Source: an uncultured Collinsella sp. (GTDB lineage: Bacteria; Actinomycetota; Coriobacteriia; Coriobacteriales; Coriobacteriaceae). Taken from it: a DNA stretch of 58,007 nt. A program made the translations under genes and the position numbers. The stretch is from contig UQIC01000012.1 in the NCBI GenBank assembly GCA_900540985.1, positions 1 through 58,007 on the forward strand, written 5' to 3'. The notes beneath the pieces were generated by a model, which made no database searches, was not told the origin of the DNA, and was given only the letters and a program-made list of their open reading frames with translations. Below are positions 8,277-17,298 of this stretch, one piece after another. Every line of letters begins with the position of its first letter. Positions within the stretch are counted from its first letter, which is position 1.

Positions 8277-10919
8277 ATGTTAGATAGATTTACCGATCGC
8301 GCGCGTAAGGTCATGTCCATGGCCAAGCAAGAGGCGCTCGATCTTCATTCAAATAAGGTGGGCACCGAGCACCTGCTGCTCGCGCTTGCCAAGGAGGACG
8401 AGGGCATTGCCGCCGAGGCGCTGCGTTCGCTCGACATCTCCTACGATGACATCATGGATACCCTCAAAGAGGTCCAGACCACGGTTCCCGAGCCCAGTGA
8501 GGAGACCGAGGCGGCCAAGCTCGCCTTTACGCCGCTCGTCATTAGCGTGATGGAGCGTTCATTCCGCGTGGCGCGCGAGAACAACCAGACCTACGTGTCG
8601 ACCGAGCACTTGCTGATCGGCATCGTCGAAGAGGGCAACGGCATGGCCATGGACATCCTCATGCGCCTGGGTGTGTCGTCCGCCTCTATCAAAAAGGCTA
8701 TCGAGAAACTCACCGCCAAGGACCAGGACAAGAAGCGTCCGCTCGCCGGCGCCGGTGCCGGGCGTCCCGGTGCGGGCCTGCCGTTCTTTAGCGGCTCGGA
8801 CGCGTCGCAGCAAAAGGGGAGCGGCACCGACACGCTCAAGCAGTTCGCCACCAACCTTACGCAGAAGGCGCGCGATGGCGAGCTCGACCCCGTGATCGGT
8901 CGCGAAAAGGAAGTCCAGCGCATGATGGAAATTCTTTCGCGCCGCACCAAGAACAACCCGCTCATTCTGGGCGACCCCGGCGTGGGCAAGACGGCCATCG
9001 TCGAGGGCCTGGCTCAGCAGATTGCAGCCGGCAACGTGCCCGAGAACCTCATGAACCAGAATATCTGGACGCTCGACCTGCCGGGCCTCGTGGCGGGTGC
9101 CAAGTATCGCGGCGAGTTTGAGGAGCGCCTCAAGAACGTGATCCAGGAGGCCACCGAGGCCGACGACGTCATCCTGTTTATTGACGAGATGCACACCATC
9201 ATCGGTGCCGGTTCTGCCGAGGGCTCCATCGACGCGAGTTCCATGCTCAAGCCCGTGCTTGCGCGCGGCGCCTTCCAGATTATCGGCGCCACCACGGCCG
9301 AGGAATTCCGCAAGTACCTCACCAAGGACCCGGCCTTCGAGCGTCGCTTCCAGACCATCGATGTCGAGGAGCCGAGCGTCGAGGACACGGTCAAGATCCT
9401 GACCGCGCTCAAGCCGCGCTACGAGGAGCATCACCATGTGCGCTATACGCAGGGTGCTATCGAGGCTGCCGCGAACCTTTCCAACCGCTACATCCAGGAT
9501 CGCTTCCTGCCCGATAAGGCCATCGACCTCATTGACGAGGCCGGTGCCCGCGCTCGCATCGCCGCGAATCGTGCGCCCGAGCCGGTGCGTGAGGCCGAGC
9601 ATCGCGTGGAGGAGCTTAAGGCCGCCGCGCAGGAGGCCACCGAGAGCGACGACATGAACAAGGCCGCCGAGATCACCGAGCAGCAGAAGGCCGCCGAGAT
9701 TGAGCTCGCCGAGGCCAAGGCCGCCTGGACCGCCGAGCTCGACGCCAGCCCGCTCACCATCGATGTCTCCCAGATCGCCGACATCGTGTCCGTGACTTCG
9801 GGCGTGCCGGTGTCTTCGCTTACCGAGAGCGAGAGTCGTCGCCTGCTGCAGGCCGAAAGCGTGCTCAAGACGCGCATCATCGGTCAGGATGAGGCTGTCG
9901 AGGCAGTTGCCAAGGCCGTGCGCCGCAGCCGCTCGCCGCTCAAGGATCCGCGTCGCCCCGGCGGCAGCTTTATCTTCCTGGGTCCCACCGGCACGGGCAA
10001 GACCGAGCTCGCCAAGACGCTCGCCGAGTACCTCTTTGGCAGCAAGGATGCGCTCATCAGCTTCGACATGTCCGAGTTCGGTAGCGAGTTCGAGGTCTCC
10101 AAGCTCATCGGTAGCCCTCCTGGTTACGTCGGTCACGACGAGGGTGGCCAGCTTACCAAGGCCGTTCGTCGCCACCCGTACTCGGTCGTGCTGTTCGACG
10201 AGATCGAGAAGGCGCATCCCGACATCTTCAACATCTTGTTGCAGGTGCTGGAGGAGGGCCGCCTGACCGATAGCCAGGGCAAGACGGTCGACTTCCGCAA
10301 CACCGTGATCATCATGACATCCAACGTGGGCGCCCGCGAGATCGCGCAGGATGCGAGCGTCGGTTTTGGCACCACCGGTGAGCAGGGTCTCACGTCGAGC
10401 GAGATCAAGGGGCGTGCGATGGGCGAGCTCAAGCGCCTGTTCCGCCCTGAGCTGCTCAACCGTATCGACGATATTGTGGTGTTCCAGAAGCTCTCGGGCG
10501 AGAACCTGACCAAGATCGCGCACCTGCTGGTGGACGACCTGCGTCAGCGCCTGATCGCAAACGGCATGAACATCAAGCTCACCGATGCGGCCTATGACAA
10601 GATCGTGGCCGAGGGCACCGACCTCACCAACGGTGCGCGTCCGCTGCGCCGTGCTATTCAAAAGCTCATCGAGGACCCGCTGTCCGAGGAGCTCCTGGCC
10701 GGCGAGTGGGGCGAGGGCGATACCGTCCTGTGCGACGTGGCCGATGGCAAGTTTGTCTTTAGCCACGGCACGGGCGAGATCCCCGCACCGCGTCCGGCGG
10801 GCACGCTCGGTGGCGATACCGCCCCGGCGGCACCGCACACCGGCAACGCCGCGCCCGTGAGCGGCGGCGTGACCTCGGGTCCCGGCGGCATGATGCAAGC
10901 CGGTTCCGGCGCGCTGTAG
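8277..10919 (+). CDS. clpC: ATP-dependent Clp protease ATP-binding subunit ClpC
   Basis: The 880-residue AAA+ unfoldase feeds substrates to ClpP. The order is Clp_N double repeat (about 1-145), first AAA+ domain with Walker A GDPGVGKT and DEMHTIIGAG, a UVR-type middle domain (EELKAAAQEATESDDMNKAA), and second AAA+ domain with GPTGTGKTE. The loop DASVGFG is a ClpP-docking loop, which marks ClpC rather than ClpB. The C-terminus is a Gly/Pro/Ala-rich tail. The start is ATG 8277 behind TAAGGAAA; an in-frame ATG at 8244 lacks a ribosome site. There is no ctsR, mcsA or mcsB next to it, unlike the Firmicutes operon. Confidence 0.93.
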   Translation: MLDRFTDRARKVMSMAKQEALDLHSNKVGTEHLLLALAKEDEGIAAEALRSLDISYDDIMDTLKEVQTTVPEPSEETEAAKLAFTPLVISVMERSFRVARENNQTYVSTEHLLIGIVEEGNGMAMDILMRLGVSSASIKKAIEKLTAKDQDKKRPLAGAGAGRPGAGLPFFSGSDASQQKGSGTDTLKQFATNLTQKARDGELDPVIGREKEVQRMMEILSRRTKNNPLILGDPGVGKTAIVEGLAQQIAAGNVPENLMNQNIWTLDLPGLVAGAKYRGEFEERLKNVIQEATEADDVILFIDEMHTIIGAGSAEGSIDASSMLKPVLARGAFQIIGATTAEEFRKYLTKDPAFERRFQTIDVEEPSVEDTVKILTALKPRYEEHHHVRYTQGAIEAAANLSNRYIQDRFLPDKAIDLIDEAGARARIAANRAPEPVREAEHRVEELKAAAQEATESDDMNKAAEITEQQKAAEIELAEAKAAWTAELDASPLTIDVSQIADIVSVTSGVPVSSLTESESRRLLQAESVLKTRIIGQDEAVEAVAKAVRRSRSPLKDPRRPGGSFIFLGPTGTGKTELAKTLAEYLFGSKDALISFDMSEFGSEFEVSKLIGSPPGYVGHDEGGQLTKAVRRHPYSVVLFDEIEKAHPDIFNILLQVLEEGRLTDSQGKTVDFRNTVIIMTSNVGAREIAQDASVGFGTTGEQGLTSSEIKGRAMGELKRLFRPELLNRIDDIVVFQKLSGENLTKIAHLLVDDLRQRLIANGMNIKLTDAAYDKIVAEGTDLTNGARPLRRAIQKLIEDPLSEELLAGEWGEGDTVLCDVADGKFVFSHGTGEIPAPRPAGTLGGDTAPAAPHTGNAAPVSGGVTSGPGGMMQAGSGAL

Positions 10920-10944
10920 GGCGTGGCGACAATTTGATACGCGC

Positions 10945-10979
10945 AATCGAGGCGCTCCGAAAAGGGCGCCTCGATTTGT
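10945..10979 (+). terminator. Rho-independent terminator of clpC
   Basis: AATCGAGGCGC (10945-10955) pairs with GCGCCTCGATT (10966-10976), then TTTGT. It lies 26 bp after the clpC stop. Confidence 0.8.
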
Positions 10980-11133
10980 AGAGCTGCGGAAGTTGTGACC
11001 GTTACGCTATACGGTCCACCGTTAGCCGATGATGCGAGGGCGCTCGGCGTTTTCGACTGGTTTATGCACGCAAAGTCTGGGAATATACAAGTCGCATGTC
11101 TTACTGTCTAACCAGTTGCGCCAAGGAGGCACC

Positions 11134-12591
11134 ATGGATTACAAGATCACCGGCTACGAGCCCGCCCAGCTGTTCCATTTCTTTGAGGAGGTCAGCGCGA
11201 TCCCCCGTGGGTCTGGCAACGAGAAGGGCATCAGCGATTTCCTGGTTGCGTTTGCTAAGGAGCGCGGCCTCGATGTGTACCAGGACGAGGTCTACAATGT
11301 CATCATTCGCAAGCCCGCTTCTGCCGGCGCCGAGCATGCTCCGACCGTGATGCTGCAGGGTCACATCGATATGGTGTGCGACAAGTTGGGCTCCGTTGAG
11401 CACGACTTTACGACCGACGGTATCGACCTGGTCGTCAAGGACGGCGTCCTCACCGCCAACGGCACCACCCTGGGCGCCGACAACGGTATCGCCGTCGCGC
11501 TTATGCTTACCGTGCTCAACGACGATTCGATTGCCCATCCGGCCCTCGAGTGCGTATTCACCACCGACGAGGAGACTGGCCTGGTCGGCGCCGAGACGCT
11601 CGACAAGTCCCAGATTAGCGCCCGCACCATGATCAACCTTGACTCCGAGGAAGAGGGCGTTGCCACCGTCAGCTGCGCCGGCGGCGTCGTCGTTACCTAC
11701 ACCTGCCCGATCGCGCGCGAGCACAAGACCGGTAGCACCCTCACGCTCGACATCTCCGGCCTGCTGGGCGGTCACTCCGGCTCCGACATCAACCTGGAGC
11801 GCGGCAACGGCAACCTCATCATGGCCCGCATCATCGACCGCCTGATGGTTGCCGGCGAGCCCGCCATCGTTAGCTTTAACGGCGGCACCAAGGACAACGC
11901 CATCAACCGTGAGTGCAAGGCTGTTCTGGTCTACGCCGACCACGCTGCAGCCGAGGCCGCGGCCCAGATCGCAAAGGGCATCATCGCCGACGTTACTGCC
12001 GAGCTCGAGGTCTTCGACCCCGGCTTTACCTGCACGGTTGAGATTGCCGACAACACTGAGGTCGAGGCCATGGACGAGAAGTCCGCACTTGCCCTTATTC
12101 GCGCTCTGCGTCTTGCCCCCAACGGTGTGATCCGCCGCAATGTCGCCACCGACGGCTCCGTCGAGGTTTCTTCCAACATCGGCGTGGTTGCCACCTCTGA
12201 CGACCAAGTCAAGATCATGCTGTCCCCGCGCTCCTCGATTACCTCGCTGCAGAACGAGTTCAAGGATCGTCTGCAGACGCTTGCCGATGTCCTGGGCTTC
12301 GACGCCAAGTTTGAGTTCGAGTATCCCGGCTGGAGCTATGCTGAGCATTCGCCGGTCCGCGACGTCTTTGTCGAGAGCTATCGCGAGCTCTTTGGCTCCG
12401 AGCTGCGAATCGAGTCCATTCACGCCGGCCTTGAGTGCGGCCTGTTTGCCGAGGCCCTGCACGGCTTGGACGCCATCGCCGTAGGCCCGACGCTCTCCGA
12501 TGTCCACACCCCGGACGAGAGCATGGAGCTCGCTTCTGCCGAGCGCTTCTACGAGCTGCTCATCGACGTCCTCAAGCGCCTCGCTGCGTAA
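11134..12591 (+). CDS. pepD: Aminoacyl-histidine dipeptidase (PepD-type, M20 family)
   Basis: The 485-residue zinc peptidase releases amino acids from dipeptides such as Xaa-His in the cytosol. M20 metal-site motifs are visible: MLQGHIDMVCDK, GADNGIAVA, FTTDEETGLVGA, and INLDSEEEG. The central part (LLGGHSGSDINLERGN) is the lid/dimerisation domain with its GGHSG. The C-terminal HAGLECG carries the last metal ligands. ATG 11134 follows CCAAGGAGGC ideally. The gene is a single cistron closed by a strong terminator. Length is as usual for PepD. Confidence 0.9.
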   Translation: MDYKITGYEPAQLFHFFEEVSAIPRGSGNEKGISDFLVAFAKERGLDVYQDEVYNVIIRKPASAGAEHAPTVMLQGHIDMVCDKLGSVEHDFTTDGIDLVVKDGVLTANGTTLGADNGIAVALMLTVLNDDSIAHPALECVFTTDEETGLVGAETLDKSQISARTMINLDSEEEGVATVSCAGGVVVTYTCPIAREHKTGSTLTLDISGLLGGHSGSDINLERGNGNLIMARIIDRLMVAGEPAIVSFNGGTKDNAINRECKAVLVYADHAAAEAAAQIAKGIIADVTAELEVFDPGFTCTVEIADNTEVEAMDEKSALALIRALRLAPNGVIRRNVATDGSVEVSSNIGVVATSDDQVKIMLSPRSSITSLQNEFKDRLQTLADVLGFDAKFEFEYPGWSYAEHSPVRDVFVESYRELFGSELRIESIHAGLECGLFAEALHGLDAIAVGPTLSDVHTPDESMELASAERFYELLIDVLKRLAA

Positions 12592-12646
12592 AGGTTGTGC
12601 TAACAGCAGTCCGAGCCACGTGCTAGCGGATTGCAAATGACATTAC

Positions 12647-12693
12647 GAGAGGGGGCACCCGGTCTTTGCGACAGGTGCCCCCTCTCTTCTTTT
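12647..12693. terminator. Terminator between the convergent pepD and hipA
   Basis: GAGAGGGGGCACC (12647-12659) pairs with GGTGCCCCCTCTC (12674-12686), followed by TTCTTTT. It serves pepD; the hipA transcript arrives from the other side. Confidence 0.8.
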
Positions 12694-12716
12694 GGGAAAT
12701 GGGAAATTGCGGGCGT

Positions 12717-14021
12717 CTAGCCCATATCCGCCTTGATGAGGTCGAGGGTGCGCTGGCAGTTTTCGCAGACGGGGCCGAGCATATGCTCGCGCAGGTCCGC
12801 CATGCCGGGCAGGTCGGCGTATTCGTTCATGACCTCTTCCATGCAAATGGGTACCTCGTAGGCGAGATCCATCATGGTCGCAAAGCAAAACTTCTCGGAT
12901 AGCCCGGCATTGGTGAGTGCCGCCTCCAGCGCGGGGTCGCCCATACCGTGGTATCGGCGGATAGCGCCTGGACCGATGCGCCCCACACGATTTTCGCCGC
13001 CAACGCTCATGGCGAGGCGCGCTCGGCGGCGCATGCGCTCATATGCCAAACCCGACGCGACATCGTACATGGGTGCGAGCGCCGCGTTTGTGCCTTTGCC
13101 AAGGATGAGCGAGTAGTTTTTAGCGTGTGCGTCAGGCGCTCCGATAATGGCGTTATAGAACAACATATAGGTAAAAAGCACAAGATTCATGTGGTGGGGG
13201 ACTGTGTTAATCAGTCGTTCTTGGATGTCTCGTGTAGCTGGTCCTCCGTCGGCGGTGTATTTCTGGCTTGGCAATACACCGAGCGCCTGGCAAAAGTCCT
13301 CCTGATGCAGCCTTTCGATATTTCCGCTGCTATTGACCATTCTGTCGTACCGTTCAACGACGAGCGCGGCTTCGTCTTCAAATGTGCAATAGGAGACGTT
13401 GGCAGTTGGAATGCCAACACGCCGAGCCGTTTTCATGCAGACGAATTCGTTTAAGGCCTGATGTTTGAACCCAACGACACCATTTTTGAAGATATGGGTA
13501 GTGGGGGATGACCCTAGACATTCGCACCATTGGCCATCATGCCAAGCTAGTGCAAATTTGCCTTGGTTGCCGCCCAGGGACCAGCTTTCGTTGGAGCCCA
13601 TCCATGTCTCTCTTTCTTCATCGCGAATTGCTTTGAGCTTGTGAGCGATTTGAGAATTGGTAAGCGGGCAGTATGCCGAGACCCTGCCGCGGGCGGCGTC
13701 TAATTGATCGGCTCGACAAAACTGAACGGCCCCCGCGCAGTCAAGACCGATATGGCACAAGAGGGCGACGGGGTTGTTGGATGCAACATCATGATCGGTG
13801 GCAATAGCGCGACGTTGCTCTTGACTGTCGGGCAAAAGGCCAAATAGGAACGGGCGGACGATGTTATGGCCATACGTGCGATTGGAAAGCGGCATTGTTA
13901 GCGATAACGGTGCTCCGCGATAGGTTGGGGCGTATGCAAAGCTGCAGAGTCCATGCTCGTCTTGCCGGAGAGTGCCGGCGATTTCGCCACAAATGAGGGT
14001 CGCGAGTTCCATCTCTGCCAT
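12717..14021 (-). CDS. hipA: HipA-family serine/threonine kinase toxin
   Basis: The 434-residue protein has the HipA layout. An N-terminal domain (ICGEIAGTLRQ...PLSLTMPL...RPFLFGLLPD) is followed by SLGGNQGKFAL and PTTHIFK, the ATP-binding and activation loop region. The catalytic DAHAKNYSLIL then comes near residue 315, and the DFG-like PMYDVAS near 335. The active-site residues look intact. HipA kinases phosphorylate aminoacyl-tRNA synthetases and cause growth arrest unless bound by HipB. The ATG is directly next to the hipB stop codon (no gap), so translation is coupled. The target here is unknown. Confidence 0.88.
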   Translation of the reverse strand: MAEMELATLICGEIAGTLRQDEHGLCSFAYAPTYRGAPLSLTMPLSNRTYGHNIVRPFLFGLLPDSQEQRRAIATDHDVASNNPVALLCHIGLDCAGAVQFCRADQLDAARGRVSAYCPLTNSQIAHKLKAIRDEERETWMGSNESWSLGGNQGKFALAWHDGQWCECLGSSPTTHIFKNGVVGFKHQALNEFVCMKTARRVGIPTANVSYCTFEDEAALVVERYDRMVNSSGNIERLHQEDFCQALGVLPSQKYTADGGPATRDIQERLINTVPHHMNLVLFTYMLFYNAIIGAPDAHAKNYSLILGKGTNAALAPMYDVASGLAYERMRRRARLAMSVGGENRVGRIGPGAIRRYHGMGDPALEAALTNAGLSEKFCFATMMDLAYEVPICMEEVMNEYADLPGMADLREHMLGPVCENCQRTLDLIKADMG

Positions 14022-14453
14022 TTATTTCACAACCTTGCAGCCAAAGGAGAGGTTTGAAGTGCCGGAAAGGCCTTGCTCGGCTGCGATTTGGGCCAGCAAG
14101 GCACCATAGGAAGATGGCGTTCCTTGTCGAGTGGGTCGTCTGCCTACGCTTGGCTTTGGCAGGGTATTCGAGTTCGCGATAGGGAGGTTCACTATCGTCG
14201 TCGGATGTTCGGAGGGCGATGCGATGGAGTCGTTATCGCTTTGCGCGAAGAGACCTATGCCGAGTGCGTTAAAGACGGTCAGCAACTTGTCGAGTCGAAT
14301 GCCGGTGGCGTCGCCCAGCTCGAGCGATGCGAGCAGGCGCTCCGAAACACCGGCCTTTTTAGCGAGGGTCGCACGGGTGATCCCTTGCGTCTCGCGTGCC
14401 CGGCGCACGTAGATGCCAGCTTGGCGCGGTGTGGTAATGGGAAGGGTATTCAC
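14022..14453 (-). CDS. hipB: HipB-family antitoxin (HTH XRE)
   Basis: The 143-residue protein carries an XRE helix-turn-helix at residues 13-60 (IYVRRARETQGITRATLAKK, then AGVSERLLASLELGDATGIR). A Ser/Thr/Pro-rich tail of about 80 residues follows, longer than in E. coli HipB. The start is GTG 14453, placed six bases after AGGAGA. It neutralises HipA and should repress its own promoter through the three operator copies just upstream. Confidence 0.85.
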   Translation of the reverse strand: MNTLPITTPRQAGIYVRRARETQGITRATLAKKAGVSERLLASLELGDATGIRLDKLLTVFNALGIGLFAQSDNDSIASPSEHPTTIVNLPIANSNTLPKPSVGRRPTRQGTPSSYGALLAQIAAEQGLSGTSNLSFGCKVVK

Positions 14454-14467
14454 GGCGATCTCCTAAC

Positions 14468-14537
14468 GTGCAGACTTTTGCATATCAGTATAACATGCAA
14501 AAGTCTGCATGAATAGGCATTATGCAAAACTCTGCAT
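14468..14537. promoter_or_regulatory. hipBA operator array: three sites of ATGCA-N6-TGCAT, 27 bp apart
   Basis: Three 16-bp sites occupy 14468-14483, 14495-14510 and 14522-14537. Each has the form (A/G)TGCA-N6-TGCAT. Sites 1 and 2 form a perfect 15-bp inverted repeat; site 3 repeats site 2 with one change. The start-to-start distance is exactly 27 bp both times. A possible minus-strand -10 (TATACT, 14492-14487) lies between sites 1 and 2. This is the pattern expected of HipB autoregulation. Confidence 0.8.
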
Positions 14538-14576
14538 GAGACCCCTACATTGACGTTGGCTTATGAGAGACGTTTT

Positions 14577-15155
14577 TTATATTGCGAGAATCCCCAGATG
14601 CTCAAGCAAGATCTTAAGCCCGATGAGGACGAGCACGACGCCACCCACGATGGTGGCGGGTTTTTCGTAGCGCGCGCCAAAGGTGTGGCCGATCGCTACG
14701 CCAGCGATGGAGAAGACAAAAGTCGTGATGCCAATGAGCGGCACGGCGGGAACGATGTCGACCGAAAGCGCGGCGAACGAGATGCCCACGGCCAGGGCGT
14801 CGATTGAGGTGGCGATGGCAAGGATCAGGTACTCGCCCAGGTCAATCTTTTCGGCATCCTTGCCGTCGCCTTCGTTCTCGTCCTCGGTAAAGGCCTTCCA
14901 CAGCATTTTGCCGCCGATAAAGGCGAGCAGGGTGAAGGCGATCCAATGGTCGATGGGTCCGATGATGCCCATAAACTGGCTGCCAAGCGCCCATCCGATT
15001 ACGGGCATGCCGGCCTGAAAGCCGCCAAAGAACAGGCCGAGCACCATGGCGACCTTAAGGTTGATCTTCTTCATGCCAAGGCCCTTGCAGATGGATACGG
15101 CAAAGGCGTCCATCGAAAGGCCTACGGCGAGCAACACGAGCTCTGCGAGTCCCAT
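14577..15155 (-). CDS. mntP: Manganese efflux pump MntP
   Basis: The 192-residue membrane protein has six predicted helices in two similar halves. The hallmark aspartate motifs are LSMDAFAVSICKGL near residue 12 and TSIDALAVGISFA near residue 110. MntP exports Mn2+ and protects against its excess. The start is ATG 15155 behind GAGGGAG. A longer reading frame from 15308 runs backwards through a riboswitch and its terminator and is therefore not real. Upstream lies a manganese riboswitch, which matches the function. Confidence 0.92.
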   Translation of the reverse strand: MGLAELVLLAVGLSMDAFAVSICKGLGMKKINLKVAMVLGLFFGGFQAGMPVIGWALGSQFMGIIGPIDHWIAFTLLAFIGGKMLWKAFTEDENEGDGKDAEKIDLGEYLILAIATSIDALAVGISFAALSVDIVPAVPLIGITTFVFSIAGVAIGHTFGARYEKPATIVGGVVLVLIGLKILLEHLGILAI

Positions 15156-15208
15156 AGTCTGGCTCCCTCTCTGCGGGCGGGCCCGCGTGTACCTCTTGGG
15201 GGAGTAAC

Positions 15209-15252
15209 AAAAAAGACCCGTGGCGTACGCGTTGCGCGCACAGCCACGAGTC
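15209..15252 (-). terminator. Expression-platform terminator of the mntP riboswitch
   Basis: On the minus strand GACTCGTGGC (15252-15243) pairs with GCCACGGGTC (15224-15215), followed by six T. The first arm overlaps the conserved AACGAGAC 3' segment of the aptamer, so ligand-bound aptamer and terminator should exclude each other. Confidence 0.75.
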
Positions 15253-15345
15253 TCGTTCATTAAGGCAAGCCAGGCCGCATCGGCCAGTGTGTTGACTTGC
15301 CGCGCCACCGGAGGCGAACCCGATCACGCGACTACTCCCTCATTT
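15243..15345 (-). ncRNA. yybP-ykoY manganese riboswitch (aptamer)
   Basis: The minus strand upstream of mntP shows the conserved pieces in order. GGGAGTAG (near 15339) is followed by GGCAAG, TCAACACACT, a short GGCCG/CGGCC hairpin, CTTGCC, and AACGAGAC (near 15250). These match the yybP-ykoY family, which binds Mn2+ and switches on exporters such as mntP. With the overlapping terminator it should work as a transcriptional ON switch. Confidence 0.85.
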
Positions 15346-15502
15346 ATGCGAATCTCGATGCTACCACATAAGCAGCTCATTTGGATTGGGGCTCTCAGCT
15401 GTGTTCGCTCATTCTGTAAGCATCGGATTTTGCGGGCGTCACAGGGGCAAACCGTGAGAAACTTATTGACGTTTATGGAGCGTATACGATGGGAGCGATG
15501 CC

Positions 15503-16570
15503 TTGGATAAGAACGAGCTGCAAAAGCGTATGGAACAGGCCATCCGCCTGACGGCACCTGGTCAGCCGATTCGCACCGCCCTCGACATGATCATCGCCGG
15601 TCACCTGGGCGCCCTTATCTGCGTCGGCGACACCGAAAACGTGCTCGCTGCCGGTAACGACGGCTTCCCGCTCAACATTTCGTTTACCTCGAACCGCCTG
15701 TTCGAGCTTTCCAAGATGGACGGCGCCATCGTTATCGATGGCGACCTCACCCAGATCCTGCGCGCCAACTTCCACCTCAATCCCGATCCCTCGCTTGCCA
15801 CGAGTGAGACGGGCATGCGTCACCGTACTGCCGCTCGCATGTCGGTGCTCACCGATGCCATCGTGATCTCGGTTTCGGCCCGTCGTGCCGTCGTTAACGT
15901 GTACGTCCACGGTAAGAGCTATGAGATCCAGCCCGTCACTACCATCATGAGCTCGGTCAACCAGCTCGTCGCCACGCTTCAGACCACTCGTCAGTCGCTC
16001 GATCGCTCCCTGCTGCGCCTGACGGCCCTCGAGCTCGACGACTACGTCACGCTCGCCGACATCACCGGCATCTTCTCGAGTTTCGAGATCATGCAACAGG
16101 CAAAGACCGAGCTTAAGGATTGCATCGTCAAGCTGGGTAACCAGGGCAAGCTCGTGCAGATGCAGCTCGAGCAGCTCGCGGGCTCCAGCATGGATACCGA
16201 ATACGATCTGATGATCCGCGACTACGCAAGCGATTCCTCTGAGGCCAACGCCGAGAAGATCCGCGCCGAGCTGAGCCGCATGACGCCTAAGGACCTGTCT
16301 GACCCGCAGCACGTGGCGGCAGTTCTGGGCTATGACGACCTGGACGAGGATTCCGTCATGACGCCGCTGGGCCTGCGCACGCTTTCGCGCGTGTCCGTCG
16401 TGCGCGACGGCGTGGCCGAGAAGATCGTCGACGAGTACGGCTCGCTGCAGGAACTCATGGACGACATCAGCGAGGATCCGGAGCGCTTGGGCGACTTTGG
16501 CGTCAACAACCCTGCCATTCTTGCGGACTCGCTGTACCGCATGAAGGGCACCAAACAGGGGAACGCATAA
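15503..16570 (+). CDS. disA: DNA integrity scanning diadenylate cyclase DisA
   Basis: The 355-residue enzyme makes c-di-AMP from two ATP and scans DNA for branched structures. The DAC domain (about 10-150) shows KMDGAIVIDGD and the nucleotide-binding TSETGMRHRTAARMS. A helical linker and a C-terminal HhH/RuvA-like DNA-binding part follow. The start is TTG 15503, eight bases behind GGGAGCG; no ATG or GTG fits better. In many Gram-positives disA follows radA; here it leads an isoprenoid/tRNA operon. Its stop overlaps the ispD start by one base. Confidence 0.92.
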   Translation: MDKNELQKRMEQAIRLTAPGQPIRTALDMIIAGHLGALICVGDTENVLAAGNDGFPLNISFTSNRLFELSKMDGAIVIDGDLTQILRANFHLNPDPSLATSETGMRHRTAARMSVLTDAIVISVSARRAVVNVYVHGKSYEIQPVTTIMSSVNQLVATLQTTRQSLDRSLLRLTALELDDYVTLADITGIFSSFEIMQQAKTELKDCIVKLGNQGKLVQMQLEQLAGSSMDTEYDLMIRDYASDSSEANAEKIRAELSRMTPKDLSDPQHVAAVLGYDDLDEDSVMTPLGLRTLSRVSVVRDGVAEKIVDEYGSLQELMDDISEDPERLGDFGVNNPAILADSLYRMKGTKQGNA

Positions 16571-17298
16571 TGGCGCCCGTATGCGCCGTGGTCGTTGCCG
16601 GCGGCAGCGGCCAGCGCTTTGGTAACCCCGGTGGCAAGCAGCTCGTCAATGTAGCGGGCCGTCCGCTTATGAGCTGGTCCATCCGCGCGTTTGACCGTAG
16701 CGATAAGGTCGGCCACATCGTCGTGGTTTGCCCTGCCGAGCGTCGTGCCGAGATGCGCCGCCTGGCCATCGACCCGTTTGACTATGACACGCCCATCAGC
16801 TTTGCCGATGCCGGCGATACCCGTCAGGATTCCACCCGTGCCGGCGTGCATGCGGTTCCGGCGGGCTTTGAATACGTCGCCATTCACGATGGCGCTCGTC
16901 CGCTCATTACGACCGAGGCCATCGACCACGCTATCGACGTGCTCGTGAGCGACCGTGCTCTCGACGGTGTCGTGTGCGGCCAGCCCGCGATCGACACGCT
17001 CAAGATCGTCGATGGCGACAATATCGTCGAGACGCCGCCACGTGAGCTCTACTGGGCAGCGCAGACGCCGCAGATCTTTAGCGTCGATGCTATGAAGCGC
17101 GCCCACGCTGCAGCCATTGCCGAGGGCTTTATCGGTACCGATGATTCGTCGCTGGTCGAGCGCATGGGCGGGCGCGTCCGCTGTGTCCAGAGCCCACGCG
17201 ATAACCTTAAGGTGACGGTGCCCGAGGACCTGCGTCCCGTAACCGCGATTCTGCTCGGTCGCATGGCCGAGGGAGAGGATCTTCCCCATGTTCAGTAA
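16570..17298 (+). CDS. ispD: 2-C-methyl-D-erythritol 4-phosphate cytidylyltransferase IspD
   Basis: The 242-residue enzyme of the MEP pathway joins CTP to methylerythritol phosphate. The N-terminal nucleotide loop reads VVAGGSGQRFG, followed by GGKQLVNVAGRPLMSWSI. Further motifs are HDGARPLI near residue 105 and AAQTPQIF near 155. It starts in TAATG, overlapping the disA stop, and overlaps ispF by 11 bases, so disA, ispD and ispF are translated in tight coupling. Confidence 0.93.
   Translation: MAPVCAVVVAGGSGQRFGNPGGKQLVNVAGRPLMSWSIRAFDRSDKVGHIVVVCPAERRAEMRRLAIDPFDYDTPISFADAGDTRQDSTRAGVHAVPAGFEYVAIHDGARPLITTEAIDHAIDVLVSDRALDGVVCGQPAIDTLKIVDGDNIVETPPRELYWAAQTPQIFSVDAMKRAHAAAIAEGFIGTDDSSLVERMGGRVRCVQSPRDNLKVTVPEDLRPVTAILLGRMAEGEDLPHVQ

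Noticed and set aside
14577..15308. A 243-residue version of MntP
   Set aside because: The extra N-terminal 51 codons are the manganese riboswitch and its terminator; ATG 15155 has the ribosome site.
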